Below are positions 7,445 to 14,743 of a DNA stretch of 64,000 nt, piece by piece. Both the position numbers and the translations under genes were made by a program. How positions within the stretch are numbered: the stretch's first letter is position 1; every line of letters starts with the position of its first letter. The stretch comes from Cellulomonas sp. KRMCY2 (GTDB lineage Bacteria > Actinomycetota > Actinomycetes > Actinomycetales > Cellulomonadaceae). The stretch spans positions 1,550,001-1,614,000 of the forward strand of contig NZ_JAGF01000001.1 of the NCBI RefSeq assembly GCF_000526515.1. The letters are read 5' to 3'. The notes below the pieces were generated by a model that saw only the letters and a program-made list of their open reading frames with translations, did not search any database and was not told the DNA's origin.

Positions 7445-9385
7445 GTGTTGACTGACGTCGTGACCCAGCGCATGCGCCTTCCCAGAGTCCGGGCCTCCGA
7501 GCTCGTCGGCCGCGGCTGGCTGAACACCGGCGGTGCGGACCTCAGCCTCGCCGACCTGCGCGGCAAGATCGTCCTCCTGGACTTCTGGACCTTCTGTTGC
7601 ATCAACTGCCTGCACGTCCTGGACGAGCTGCGCGAGCTCGAGGAGCAGTACCGCGACGTGCTCGTGGTGATCGGCGTGCACTCGCCCAAGTTCGTGCACG
7701 AGGCCGATCCGGTCGCGCTCGCGGCGGCTGTCGAGCGGTACGAGGTGCACCACCCCGTCCTCGACGACCCGGAGCTCGTCACCTGGTCGGCCTACTCCGC
7801 GCGCGCCTGGCCGACGCTCGTCGTCGTGGACCCGGAGGGCTACGTCGTGGCCCACATGGCCGGCGAGGGGCACCAGCACAACCTCGCCGTGCTGGTCCGC
7901 GAGCTCGTCGCCGAGCACGAGGCGAAGGGCACGCTGCACCGGGGCGACGGACCCTACGTGCCGCCGCCCGCGACGTCGTCGACCCTGCGCTTCCCGGCCT
8001 CGGTGGTCCGGCTGCCCAGCGGGAACCTGCTGGTGGCCGACGCCGGGCACCACAGCCTCGCCGAGCTGGCGCCCGACGCCGAGGCGTTGGTCCGCCGGAT
8101 CGGCTCCGGGGAGCGCGGGCTGGTGGACGGCGAGCCCGGCGACGCCCGGTTCAGCGAGCCCAACGGGCTGTGCGTCCTGCCGGACGAGGTCGCGGCCCGG
8201 GTCGGGTACGACGTCGTCGTCGCCGACACCGTGAACCACGCCCTGCGCGGCGTGCGGCTGTCGGACGGCTCGGTGCTGACGATCGCGGGCAACGGTCGGC
8301 AGTCGATGGTCGGTGCGAACGACAACGTCGTCGACGGCATGGACGCCGTCCCGCCGGGTGTGCTCTTCACCACGCCTGCCCAGTGCACCAAGCTCTCGTC
8401 GCCGTGGGACGTCGTCTGGTACGAGCCGCTCGCCGCGATCGTCGTCGCGATGGCCGGGAACCACACCCTGTGGGTGTTCGACCCGGTGGCGGGTTCGGTG
8501 CACCACCTCGCGGGCACCATGAACGAGGGCCTGGTGGACGGGCCGGTCGACGAGGCCTGGTTCGCGCAGACCTCGGGCCTCGCGGTGGCACCCGACGGGC
8601 GCCTGTGGCTGGCCGACGCGGAGGTCTCGGCCCTCCGCTGGGTCGACTCACCGCCGGGCACGGCCGAGCTGCTCGTCGGCACGGCTGTCGGTGCCGGCTT
8701 GTTCGACTTCGGGCACCGCGACGGGCCGGCCGACCACGCCCTGCTCCAGCACCCGCTCGGCGTCGCCGTCCTGCCCGACGGGTCGGTCGCGGTCGCGGAC
8801 ACCTACAACGGCGCCGTCCGCCGGTACGCCCCGGCGTCCGACGGCGGCCCCGGCGAGGTCACGACCCTCGCGCGGGACCTGGCCGAACCGAGCGACCTGC
8901 TCGTCGAGGTCCCGCCGGACGGTGCGATCGAGCTGCTCGTCGTCGAGTCCGCGGCGCACCGGGTGACACGGGTGCGCCTGCCGGCCAGGCTGGCCGGCGC
9001 GATCCTCGACCACGGCGCCCACCGCACGCAGCGACCGGTCTCGGAGATCGGCCCCGGCCGGCTGCGGCTCGACGTCGTCTTCACGCCCGCCGCAGGACAG
9101 AAGTACGACGACCGCTACGGCGCCTCGACCCGCCTGCAGGTCTCCTCGACGCCGCCGGGGCTGCTGTTCGACGGTGCTGGGGCCGACGTCCCGCTCGAGC
9201 GCATCCTGCGGATCAACCCGGACGTCACCGACGGCGTCCTGCACGTGACGGCCCAGGCGGCGTCCTGCGACGCCGACCCGGCGATCGAGTACCCGGCCTG
9301 CCACCTCAACCAGCAGGACTGGGGCGTCCCGGTCCGGGTCGTGGCCGGCGGACCGTCGGTGCTCACCCTGCCCCTGCACGGCTGA
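7445..9385 (+). CDS. Thioredoxin-like / NHL-repeat protein (NHLRC2-like)
   Basis: A protein of about 646 residues. The N-terminal thioredoxin-like domain (residues about 15-165) has 'LLDFWTFCCINCLHVLDELR' (redox motif C-I-N-C) and 'ARAWPTLVVVDPEGYVVAHM' with the cis-proline. It is followed by an NHL beta-propeller ('LPSGNLLVADAGHHSLAELA', 'VVVADTVNHALRGVRLSDGS', 'LPDGSVAVADTYNGAVRRYA') and a C-terminal beta domain. This order matches NHLRC2-type proteins. It has no signal peptide, so it is probably a cytoplasmic redox protein. The start is uncertain: GTG 7445 and GTG 7460 both fit, and the latter gives VTQRMRLPRVRASEL. Confidence 0.88.
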   Translation: MLTDVVTQRMRLPRVRASELVGRGWLNTGGADLSLADLRGKIVLLDFWTFCCINCLHVLDELRELEEQYRDVLVVIGVHSPKFVHEADPVALAAAVERYEVHHPVLDDPELVTWSAYSARAWPTLVVVDPEGYVVAHMAGEGHQHNLAVLVRELVAEHEAKGTLHRGDGPYVPPPATSSTLRFPASVVRLPSGNLLVADAGHHSLAELAPDAEALVRRIGSGERGLVDGEPGDARFSEPNGLCVLPDEVAARVGYDVVVADTVNHALRGVRLSDGSVLTIAGNGRQSMVGANDNVVDGMDAVPPGVLFTTPAQCTKLSSPWDVVWYEPLAAIVVAMAGNHTLWVFDPVAGSVHHLAGTMNEGLVDGPVDEAWFAQTSGLAVAPDGRLWLADAEVSALRWVDSPPGTAELLVGTAVGAGLFDFGHRDGPADHALLQHPLGVAVLPDGSVAVADTYNGAVRRYAPASDGGPGEVTTLARDLAEPSDLLVEVPPDGAIELLVVESAAHRVTRVRLPARLAGAILDHGAHRTQRPVSEIGPGRLRLDVVFTPAAGQKYDDRYGASTRLQVSSTPPGLLFDGAGADVPLERILRINPDVTDGVLHVTAQAASCDADPAIEYPACHLNQQDWGVPVRVVAGGPSVLTLPLHG

Positions 9386-9461
9386 CGACCTCGCGCAGCA
9401 GCCCGGCCGCGCACGCTGCACCACCCCAGCGTGCGCCGAGCTGTCAGCGTGCGCCGACCGC

Positions 9462-10052
9462 TCAGCGCGCGCCGACCGCTCGCAGCACGAAGGTCTCGGT
9501 CGCGGCGATGGCCGCCTGCCGGCTCGGGCCGTCGTCGGGCACGGCCCGGCTCGACAAGCAGGCGTTGATCAGCGGGACGGTGGTCTCGAGCGCCTGGACC
9601 GGCAGGACGCCCGACGCGATCCCCGCGGTCAGGATGCGTCGCAGGACGTCCTCGACCAGGACGGCGTGCTCGCGCAGTCGCGCCTGCGACCCGTGGGACA
9701 GGACCGAGCGCAGGGTGGCTCCGGGTGCGAGGTGGATCTCGCGCCGCAGTGCGGCGTGCTGGCGGACGTACGTGCGCAGCTGCTCGACCGGCTCGTCCAC
9801 ACCCTCGAGCACCCGCTCGAGCGAGGCGACGTACTGCTCGGTCTCGTGCGTGATGTACGCGATGAGCAGCGACTCCTTGTCCGGCACGTGGTTGTACACG
9901 GCCGTGCGGCCGACGCCGGCCTCCGCGGCGATGTCGGCCAACGTGATGGCGTCGAAGCCACGGTCGGCCATCAGGGTGCTCAGCGCGGCGAAGAGGCGGC
10001 TCCGCGTCTGGCGCCGGTGCTCGCTCAGCGAGCCACCGATGATCTTCGGCAC
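9462..10052 (-). CDS. TetR/AcrR family transcriptional regulator
   Basis: A 196-residue regulator. The N-terminal helix-turn-helix has 'FAALSTLMADRGFDAITLAD' and 'IAAEAGVGRTAVYNHVPDKE' (the TetR recognition helix with Y-N-H and the following 'K-E-L'). The C-terminal two-thirds is the helical ligand-binding and dimerisation domain, without a recognisable ligand signature. The GTG at 10052 (VPKIIGGSLSEHRRQTR) is the first sensible start. It is divergent from the DinB-family gene (78-bp gap), which may be its target. Confidence 0.88.
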   Translation of the reverse strand: MPKIIGGSLSEHRRQTRSRLFAALSTLMADRGFDAITLADIAAEAGVGRTAVYNHVPDKESLLIAYITHETEQYVASLERVLEGVDEPVEQLRTYVRQHAALRREIHLAPGATLRSVLSHGSQARLREHAVLVEDVLRRILTAGIASGVLPVQALETTVPLINACLSSRAVPDDGPSRQAAIAATETFVLRAVGAR

Positions 10053-10118
10053 GCCGACATCATGCCACCAGGACCGCCGTTCGGAGGGCAGGTCTCGCGT
10101 CCGTTCCGGCGGCTCGGT

Positions 10119-10124
10119 TAGGGT
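10119..10124 (+). promoter_or_regulatory. -10 element of a probable leaderless promoter
   Basis: TAGGGT lies six bases before the ATG of the DinB-family gene at 10131. There is no ribosome-binding site between them. Confidence 0.5.
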
Positions 10125-10130
10125 CGCGTC

Positions 10131-10658
10131 ATGGCGAAGGATGCGATCGAGCCGGACACCAAGGACTGGACCTGGGTGCTGCACACGCCCTGCCCGGAGT
10201 GCGGCTTCCAGGCCGATGCGGTGGCCGGGACGGATGTGCCGGGGCTCGTGGACGGCTACGCCGAGCGGTGGCAGCACGTCCTGGCGCGGCCCGACGTCGG
10301 CTCGCGCCCCGCCCCGCAGGTCTGGTCGCCGCTCGAGTACGCATGCCACGTGCGCGACGTGTTCCGGGTCTTCGCCGGACGGGCGCGGCTGATGCTCGCG
10401 CAGGACGCCCCGACGTTTGAGAACTGGGACCAGGACGAGACCGCGATCGCGGAGCGCTACGGGGAGCAGGACCCGTCGGTCGTCGCGGCCGAGCTCGCGG
10501 CCGCCGCCCAGGATGCCGCGGCCGCGTTCGGCGGGGTCCCCGCCGATGCCTGGGACCGGACCGGCCTGCGTAGCAACGGCTCGCACTTCACCGTCGACAG
10601 TCTCGGCCGGTACTTCGTGCACGACGTCGTGCACCACCTGCACGACGTTCGCGGGTGA
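10131..10658 (+). CDS. DinB family protein
   Basis: A 175-residue four-helix-bundle protein of the DinB/YfiT-like metal-dependent group. Candidate metal-binding histidines sit in 'WSPLEYACHVRDVFRVFAGR' (first helix His) and the C-terminal 'YFVHDVVHHLHDVRG'. The N-terminus has a possible extra metal site 'TPCPECGF'. Family members are often thiol transferases that use mycothiol or bacillithiol. That role here is inference only. The start is ATG 10131, six bases after a TAGGGT -10 box. Confidence 0.85.
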   Translation: MAKDAIEPDTKDWTWVLHTPCPECGFQADAVAGTDVPGLVDGYAERWQHVLARPDVGSRPAPQVWSPLEYACHVRDVFRVFAGRARLMLAQDAPTFENWDQDETAIAERYGEQDPSVVAAELAAAAQDAAAAFGGVPADAWDRTGLRSNGSHFTVDSLGRYFVHDVVHHLHDVRG

Positions 10659-10688
10659 CCCGAACGGAGCAGCGTTCGCCGGGAGTTC

Positions 10689-10716
10689 ATGCACAATCTT
10701 TGTCCACAGGCCTGTG
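10689..10716 (+). promoter_or_regulatory. Conserved upstream block of ncRNA copy A
   Basis: ATGCACA is followed by TTGTCCACA (10700-10708, identical to the preferred Streptomyces DnaA-box form) running into the perfect palindrome CACAGGCCTGTG (10705-10716). The same block, with few changes, precedes ncRNA copy B at 41280-41307. The coding genes around the two RNAs are unrelated, so the block belongs to the RNA locus. It could be a promoter or protein-binding site. Confidence 0.45.
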
Positions 10717-10769
10717 CGTTCTCCACCGCGTGAGCGTGTCAGCTTGTGCACAAACCTGTGACTAGCGGC

Positions 10770-11187
10770 GGACCGAAAAGTGCCCTCGCCAGGGCCTTGC
10801 GGCGGTCTCTCGCAGCGGACTAGAACTAGGTCATCGGCAAGAAGGAACGCCGCACCAACCGGGGAGACCCGGGAGGTTCCGAGCGGGGCAACCCGCGAGG
10901 AGTTCGGACCGGGGCAACCCGGGACGCGCGCTGCGGGCCTGCACTACCGAGACCGATCGGAGACCGGTGGACCACCTCGACGGGGCAACCCTGAGAGCTG
11001 CGGATGGCGTCGCAGGTGTCCAGACGGACCGGCCGGTGTGATCTCTGGATCGACTGCTTACGGGCAACCGTGGAGCGACGGATCCGCCGCATCGCCGGCG
11101 CGGGGTCGACGTGCACCGGGCAACCGGACCTGAGACCGATGATCACAGCAAGGCCCCTCGGACGCTTACTCCGAGGGGCCTTTGCTG
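10770..11187 (+). ncRNA. Large structured ncRNA, copy A (family not recognised)
   Basis: A gene-free region of about 420 nt whose + strand folds into hairpins with GNRA tetraloops: CCGGG-GAGA-CCCGG (10859-10872), GCGGG-GCAA-CCCGC (10883-10896), CCGGG-GCAA-CCCGG (10909-10922), ATCGG-AGA-CCGGT (10956-10968), GGG-GCAA-CCC (10982-10991), ACGG-GCAA-CCGT (11060-11071) and CCGG-GCAA-CCGG (11116-11127). It ends in a long 3' hairpin (11146-11187). A second copy at 41362-41799 keeps most of these helices with compensatory changes. Shared single-stranded blocks include AGTGCC near the 5' end, GTCATCGGCAAG, GTGGACCACCTCGA and GAGAGCTGCGGATGGCGTCG. Orientation follows from the GNRA loops and the terminal hairpin. 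It is not RNase P RNA, tmRNA or 6S by visible motifs. Both ends are approximate. Confidence 0.8.
11146..11187 (+). terminator. 3' hairpin of ncRNA copy A
   Basis: CAGCAAGGCCCCTCGGA pairs with TCCGAGGGGCCTTTGCTG around the loop CGCTTAC. The stem is about 17 bp, with one unpaired base. Only three T residues follow the upper stem, so it may be an end-protecting helix as much as a terminator. Confidence 0.7.
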
Positions 11188-11304
11188 TACCCCCAGGGTA
11201 CGGGGCGGTTCGTGACGAACCCGTGAGCGACACGCGGCCGGTGGGTGAACTGTGGTGTCGCCCCCGGACGGCTGGGTGCCCGACACAGCACAGGAGGTCC
11301 TGAG

Positions 11305-11796
11305 ATGCAGGCCATCACTCCCTTCCTCTGGTTCGACGACCAGGCCGAGGAGGCCGCTCAGCACTACGTCTCGATCTTCGAGAACTCGAGGATCCTCGAC
11401 GTCTCCCGCAACGGCGAGGGCGGTCCGGGACCGGCCGGGTCGGTGCTGACCGTGCGGTTCGAGCTCGACGGCCTCGAGCTGCAGGCGCTCAACGGCGGAC
11501 CCCACTTCCACTTCACCGAGGCGATCTCGCTGTTCGTCAGCGTGGAGTCCCAGGAGGAGGTCGACCGGCTCTGGGACCGCCTGATCGAGGGTGGCGGCGA
11601 GCCGAGCCGGTGCGGGTGGCTCAAGGACAGGTACGGCCTGTCGTGGCAGGTCGTCCCGACAGCCCTGTCCGAGCTGATGGGCGACCCCGATCCGGCCCGC
11701 GCGAGCCGCGCGACGCAGGCGATGCTCGGCATGTCCAAGATCGACATCGCTGCGCTGCGGGCCGCGGCCGACGGAGTGCCGCCGGTCCAGGTGTGA
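11305..11796 (+). CDS. VOC family protein (PhnB-like glyoxalase fold)
   Basis: A 163-residue protein starting 'MQAITPFLWFDDQAEEAAQH', with 'YVSIFENSRI', 'LQALNGGPHFHFTEAISLFV' and 'CGWLKDRYGLSWQVVPTALS'. These are hallmarks of the PhnB/3-demethylubiquinone-methyltransferase-like branch of the vicinal oxygen chelate superfamily (two beta-alpha-beta-beta-beta units). No function beyond the fold can be assigned. AGGAGG (11292-11297) decides the ATG at 11305 over the GTG at 11245. Located just after ncRNA copy A. Confidence 0.9.
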   Translation: MQAITPFLWFDDQAEEAAQHYVSIFENSRILDVSRNGEGGPGPAGSVLTVRFELDGLELQALNGGPHFHFTEAISLFVSVESQEEVDRLWDRLIEGGGEPSRCGWLKDRYGLSWQVVPTALSELMGDPDPARASRATQAMLGMSKIDIAALRAAADGVPPVQV

Positions 11797-11874
11797 CGTC
11801 CACGGAGGTCGACCGCGCCTTCGTCATCGCTCCCGGGCCTTGCGGGGACGCGCGCGCCGGACGGAGGATGCGGC

Positions 11875-12246
11875 GTGGACACCAGGGCGGTCATGGCGTG
11901 GGTCGAGCGGTACGAGCAGGCGTGGCGCGACGACGACGTCGCGGGTGTCGGGGACCTGTTCACCGAGGATGCCCACTACCTGCGCTCCCCGTACGACCCG
12001 CCACTGGACGGCCTGGACGCGATCCGCGGGTTCTGGTCCGATCCGACGCCGTTCACGATGACCGCCGAGCCCGTGGCGGTGGCCGGTCGGGACGCCGTCG
12101 TGCGGGTCGAGGTCGCGTACGGCGGCGACGAGCCCCAGGAGTACCGGGACCTGTGGATCCTGCGATTCGCCGACGACGGTCGTGTCCAGCACTTCGAGGA
12201 GTGGGCGTACTGGCCGGACAAGCCCTACACGGCCGCGCCCGACTGA
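11875..12246 (+). CDS. Nuclear transport factor 2-like (SnoaL-type) protein
   Basis: A 123-residue NTF2/SnoaL-like cone-fold protein: 'MAWVERYEQAWRDDDVAGVG', 'DLFTEDAHYLRSPYDPPLDG', 'AIRGFWSD', then strands ending 'RVQHFEEWAYWPDKPYT'. The length is typical of a single-domain member. The fold serves enzymes and binding proteins alike, so no reaction is proposed. The GTG start at 11875 has GGAGG about ten bases upstream. It lies 78 bp after the VOC gene on the same strand and may be co-transcribed with it. Confidence 0.85.
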   Translation: MDTRAVMAWVERYEQAWRDDDVAGVGDLFTEDAHYLRSPYDPPLDGLDAIRGFWSDPTPFTMTAEPVAVAGRDAVVRVEVAYGGDEPQEYRDLWILRFADDGRVQHFEEWAYWPDKPYTAAPD

Positions 12247-12365
12247 GGGCCTGAGCGATTCACCCCCCGGACGTCACCATCGGGCCCAGCACGGCACCGG
12301 TGCTGGTGCAGGATGGGTGCACGCCAGGGCCGACGCCGCCGGCGGACCCGGCGGAAGGACACCTG

Positions 12366-13736
12366 ATGACGGACGCGCCCCCGGGCAACCAGGACCGGGT
12401 CGTGGGCGTCGACGAGCTCTTCTTCTCCACGACCGACCGCAAGGGCATCATCACGGGGGCGAACTCCGTGTTCGTGGGGCTGTCGCACTACTCGCGATCC
12501 GAGCTCCTCGGTGCACCGCACAACGTCGTCCGCCACCCAGACATGCCGGCCGGCGCGTTCGCGATCATGTGGGACCGGTTGCTCACGGGTCGACCGATGG
12601 TCGCCTATGTGAAGAACCTCGCCAAGGACGGCTCGGCGTACTGGGTCCTGGCGACGATCACACCGCTGGGTGACGGGTTCCTCTCGGTGCGCGGTGCGGT
12701 GTGCCGCCCCGACCTCTGGGACACCGTCACGGGCGTGTACGAGAAGGTTCTCGTGATCGAGAAGGTCGCGCGTGAGCAGGGCCACGGCAAGGTCGCCGCC
12801 GCACGGATCGGTGCGGCGGCCATCGTCCACGAGCTCGCCGGACGTGGCTTCCCGGGCTACGGCGACTTCCTGCGGTACGTCCTGCCCGCCGAGGTGTCCG
12901 CGCGGGCCGCGCTCTCCCAGCTCTCGGTGGAGCGACCCGACGTGGTCGGAGGGCTCGGTGCGCTCCTCGGGGCGACGCATACGCTGGATGGCGAGCTGTC
13001 GTCGCTCCTCGTCCGGCTCGACGACTTCCTCGACCTGGCCGACAGCCTCGGCGCGGCGTCGAGGGATGCCCTGACGACCCTGGCAGGCCTGAGCGCATCG
13101 GCCGGCTCCGCGTCGCGCGCGTCGGCGATGGTCGCGGACAGCGCCCCGGTGCTCGCCCGCACGGCCTCCGCCATGTCGATCATGTCCGACGAGCTGGGGG
13201 CCAGGATCCAGGCCCTCGCGGTGCGGCTCGACCACGTGCACGGCTGGGTCATGGAGCTGCGCTTCCGGATCGGGCTGGCCCGGCTGCACAACGACATGGC
13301 GAGGTCCTTCGCTCTCGAGGTCGCGGAGGGTCGGGCGTCGGCCGAGGGCATCAGCTACGTCCTGCTGCTCTGCCGGGCGCTCGAGGAAGGTGCGCAGGAC
13401 GTCACCGGCTCGCTCTCCAGCACGAGCGGCGCCCTGCGAGAGGTGGCAGAGGACGTGATCGGCGCCGAGAAGCAGCTGAACGAGTTCCAGTACCTGCTCG
13501 CGTCCTGGCGTCTGCTCGTGACGCGCTTCGGGAAGTCCGGACCGCTCGGCGAGCACGTGGGTCCGATCGACAGCCAGCTGCGCGGAGGTCGCGAGCAGAT
13601 GGCCGCCCTGCGGGACCTCGCACGTCGCTGTCTCGCCGAGGCCCAGCCGTACGACCCCGCGCGGCTCCTGGATCCGGTCGGGCTGATCTCGCAGGCGAGC
13701 GCCGAGCTGTCCGGAGCAGGCCCGATCTGGACCTGA
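12366..13736 (+). CDS. PAS-domain sensor protein with helical C-terminus (Aer-like PAS)
   Basis: A 456-residue soluble protein. Residues about 15-125 form a PAS domain closely resembling the Aer/energy-taxis type: 'TTDRKGIITGANSVFVGLSH', 'APHNVVRHPDMPAGAFAIMW' and 'VKNLAKDGSAYWVLATITPL'. The remaining ~330 residues are predicted all-helical and Ala/Leu/Ser-rich. They lack the conserved MCP signalling hairpin, histidine-kinase, GGDEF or phosphatase motifs, so the output is unknown. No chemotaxis genes are nearby. The ATG at 12366 follows GGAAGGA. It could sense redox through a flavin or haem in the PAS pocket; that is inferred from the Aer-like PAS only. Confidence 0.8.
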   Translation: MTDAPPGNQDRVVGVDELFFSTTDRKGIITGANSVFVGLSHYSRSELLGAPHNVVRHPDMPAGAFAIMWDRLLTGRPMVAYVKNLAKDGSAYWVLATITPLGDGFLSVRGAVCRPDLWDTVTGVYEKVLVIEKVAREQGHGKVAAARIGAAAIVHELAGRGFPGYGDFLRYVLPAEVSARAALSQLSVERPDVVGGLGALLGATHTLDGELSSLLVRLDDFLDLADSLGAASRDALTTLAGLSASAGSASRASAMVADSAPVLARTASAMSIMSDELGARIQALAVRLDHVHGWVMELRFRIGLARLHNDMARSFALEVAEGRASAEGISYVLLLCRALEEGAQDVTGSLSSTSGALREVAEDVIGAEKQLNEFQYLLASWRLLVTRFGKSGPLGEHVGPIDSQLRGGREQMAALRDLARRCLAEAQPYDPARLLDPVGLISQASAELSGAGPIWT

Positions 13737-13764
13737 CCGGCCCTACGGCATCCCGGAGGCCGCT

Positions 13765-13971
13765 GTGACGGCCGGAGACGAGGCCGCCTGCTATGACGCG
13801 GAGTTCAAGGCGATCGACGTCCAGTGGCGGGCCGACCACATCGAGACCTCGGAGACGGCCGCGTTGCTCGCAGCATGCCTTGCCGAGCACGGGCTCGAGG
13901 TGCCGGAGACGCTCGTCGAGAAGGACGCCGCACTGAGGGCGAACGACATCCCCCTGCGGGACTGCATGTGA
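13765..13971 (+). CDS. Small hypothetical protein
   Basis: A 68-residue acidic protein, 'MTAGDEAACYDAEFKAIDVQ', ending 'RANDIPLRDCM'. GGAGG at 13755-13759 stands five bases before the GTG, supporting translation. The pattern with 'AACLAEHGLEVPE' and a C-terminal Cys resembles the distal part of small actinobacterial lipoproteins, so this may be a truncated remnant. It lies between the PAS gene and the convergent lipoprotein gene. Confidence 0.45.
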   Translation: MTAGDEAACYDAEFKAIDVQWRADHIETSETAALLAACLAEHGLEVPETLVEKDAALRANDIPLRDCM

Positions 13972-14026
13972 TGGCTCGCCGCGGCGGGTATCGGAAGGAG
14001 TTCACGACACCGGACCGATGCGCCGG

Positions 14027-14743
14027 TCACCCGAGGGGCTCAGGCTCCGTGCAGAACTGGTGCTGCTGGGCGACGTACCACTCGCTGTGCATCGCGTATG
14101 GGGCGTCCCCGTCGGTCGTCTCGATGCCCTGGTCGGCGACGGTCGGCAGCTCGCCGAAGGACTCGGTCGTGCCGACCCCGACGCACAGGTAGACCTCGGA
14201 CGGGGATGCCGCCACCGCCCGCGACGAGTCGATGTCCGCGCCCCACGGCAGGGTCGTGGTGAGCGGGAGCCGGACCTCGGCCGCGCCGGTCAGCTCCTCC
14301 CCGGGGGCCAGGACCCGGGCGGCGACGCCGTAGGCGGACGCGAAGTCGACGTCGCTCGGCGGGGCGATCAACCGCTGGGCGAGCTCGACCGTGTCGCCCT
14401 TGGCCGCCAGCACCCACGTCGGCGGCGGCTCGTCGGCCGACATCCGCGCCGGATCCGGACCGACGAACACCAGCACGGGTGCGTCGTCGTCGTTGCGCAG
14501 CGTCCACGACCAGCCGACGGCGGTGTCCGTCTGACTGAGCTCGGCCGTGAGCGTCAGGTCCGGCCGCGGGCCCTCCGGCTCCGGCCGGTCGAGCGGCCCG
14601 GACTGCGCCGCGCACCCGGCCAGCAGGAGGGCCGCCGAGAGCCCGGCGGTGCGCACGTGACCACGCCGGTGGGTGGGTCTGTGGTGAGGGGTACCGGCCC
14701 GCCCGGCGTCCGGCGACCCGTCCGCGTCCGTGCGCGCGTCCAT
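14027..14743 (-). CDS. Lipoprotein, candidate immunity partner of the upstream toxin-like protein
   Basis: A 238-residue protein whose N-terminus carries an unusually long basic stretch before a lipoprotein signal, 'RTAGLSAALLLAGCAAQSG' (lipobox LLAG-C). An internal GTG start at VRTAGLS would give a normal signal length. The mature part is a beta-rich domain ('GWSWTLRNDDDAPVLVFVGP', 'LPLTTTLPWGADIDSSRAVA'), unrecognised. ATG 14743 overlaps the stop of the M91/RTX gene by TGATG, so the two are translationally coupled. A membrane-anchored protein coupled to a secreted toxin-like gene suggests immunity; this is inference from position. Confidence 0.75.
   Translation of the reverse strand: MDARTDADGSPDAGRAGTPHHRPTHRRGHVRTAGLSAALLLAGCAAQSGPLDRPEPEGPRPDLTLTAELSQTDTAVGWSWTLRNDDDAPVLVFVGPDPARMSADEPPPTWVLAAKGDTVELAQRLIAPPSDVDFASAYGVAARVLAPGEELTGAAEVRLPLTTTLPWGADIDSSRAVAASPSEVYLCVGVGTTESFGELPTVADQGIETTDGDAPYAMHSEWYVAQQHQFCTEPEPLG

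Noticed and set aside
10689..10716. Replication origin
   Set aside because: Only one or two DnaA-box-like sites; no dnaA, dnaN or AT-rich unwinding region nearby.
10770..11187. Short protein-coding frames inside ncRNA copy A
   Set aside because: The two copies share no frame, differ by indels not divisible by three, and vary compensatorily in stems.
10770..11187. Identification as RNase P RNA, tmRNA or 6S RNA
   Set aside because: No GAGGAAAGUCC-type RNase P core, no tmRNA tag frame or CCA end, no long 6S-like single bulged helix; and the RNA is duplicated.
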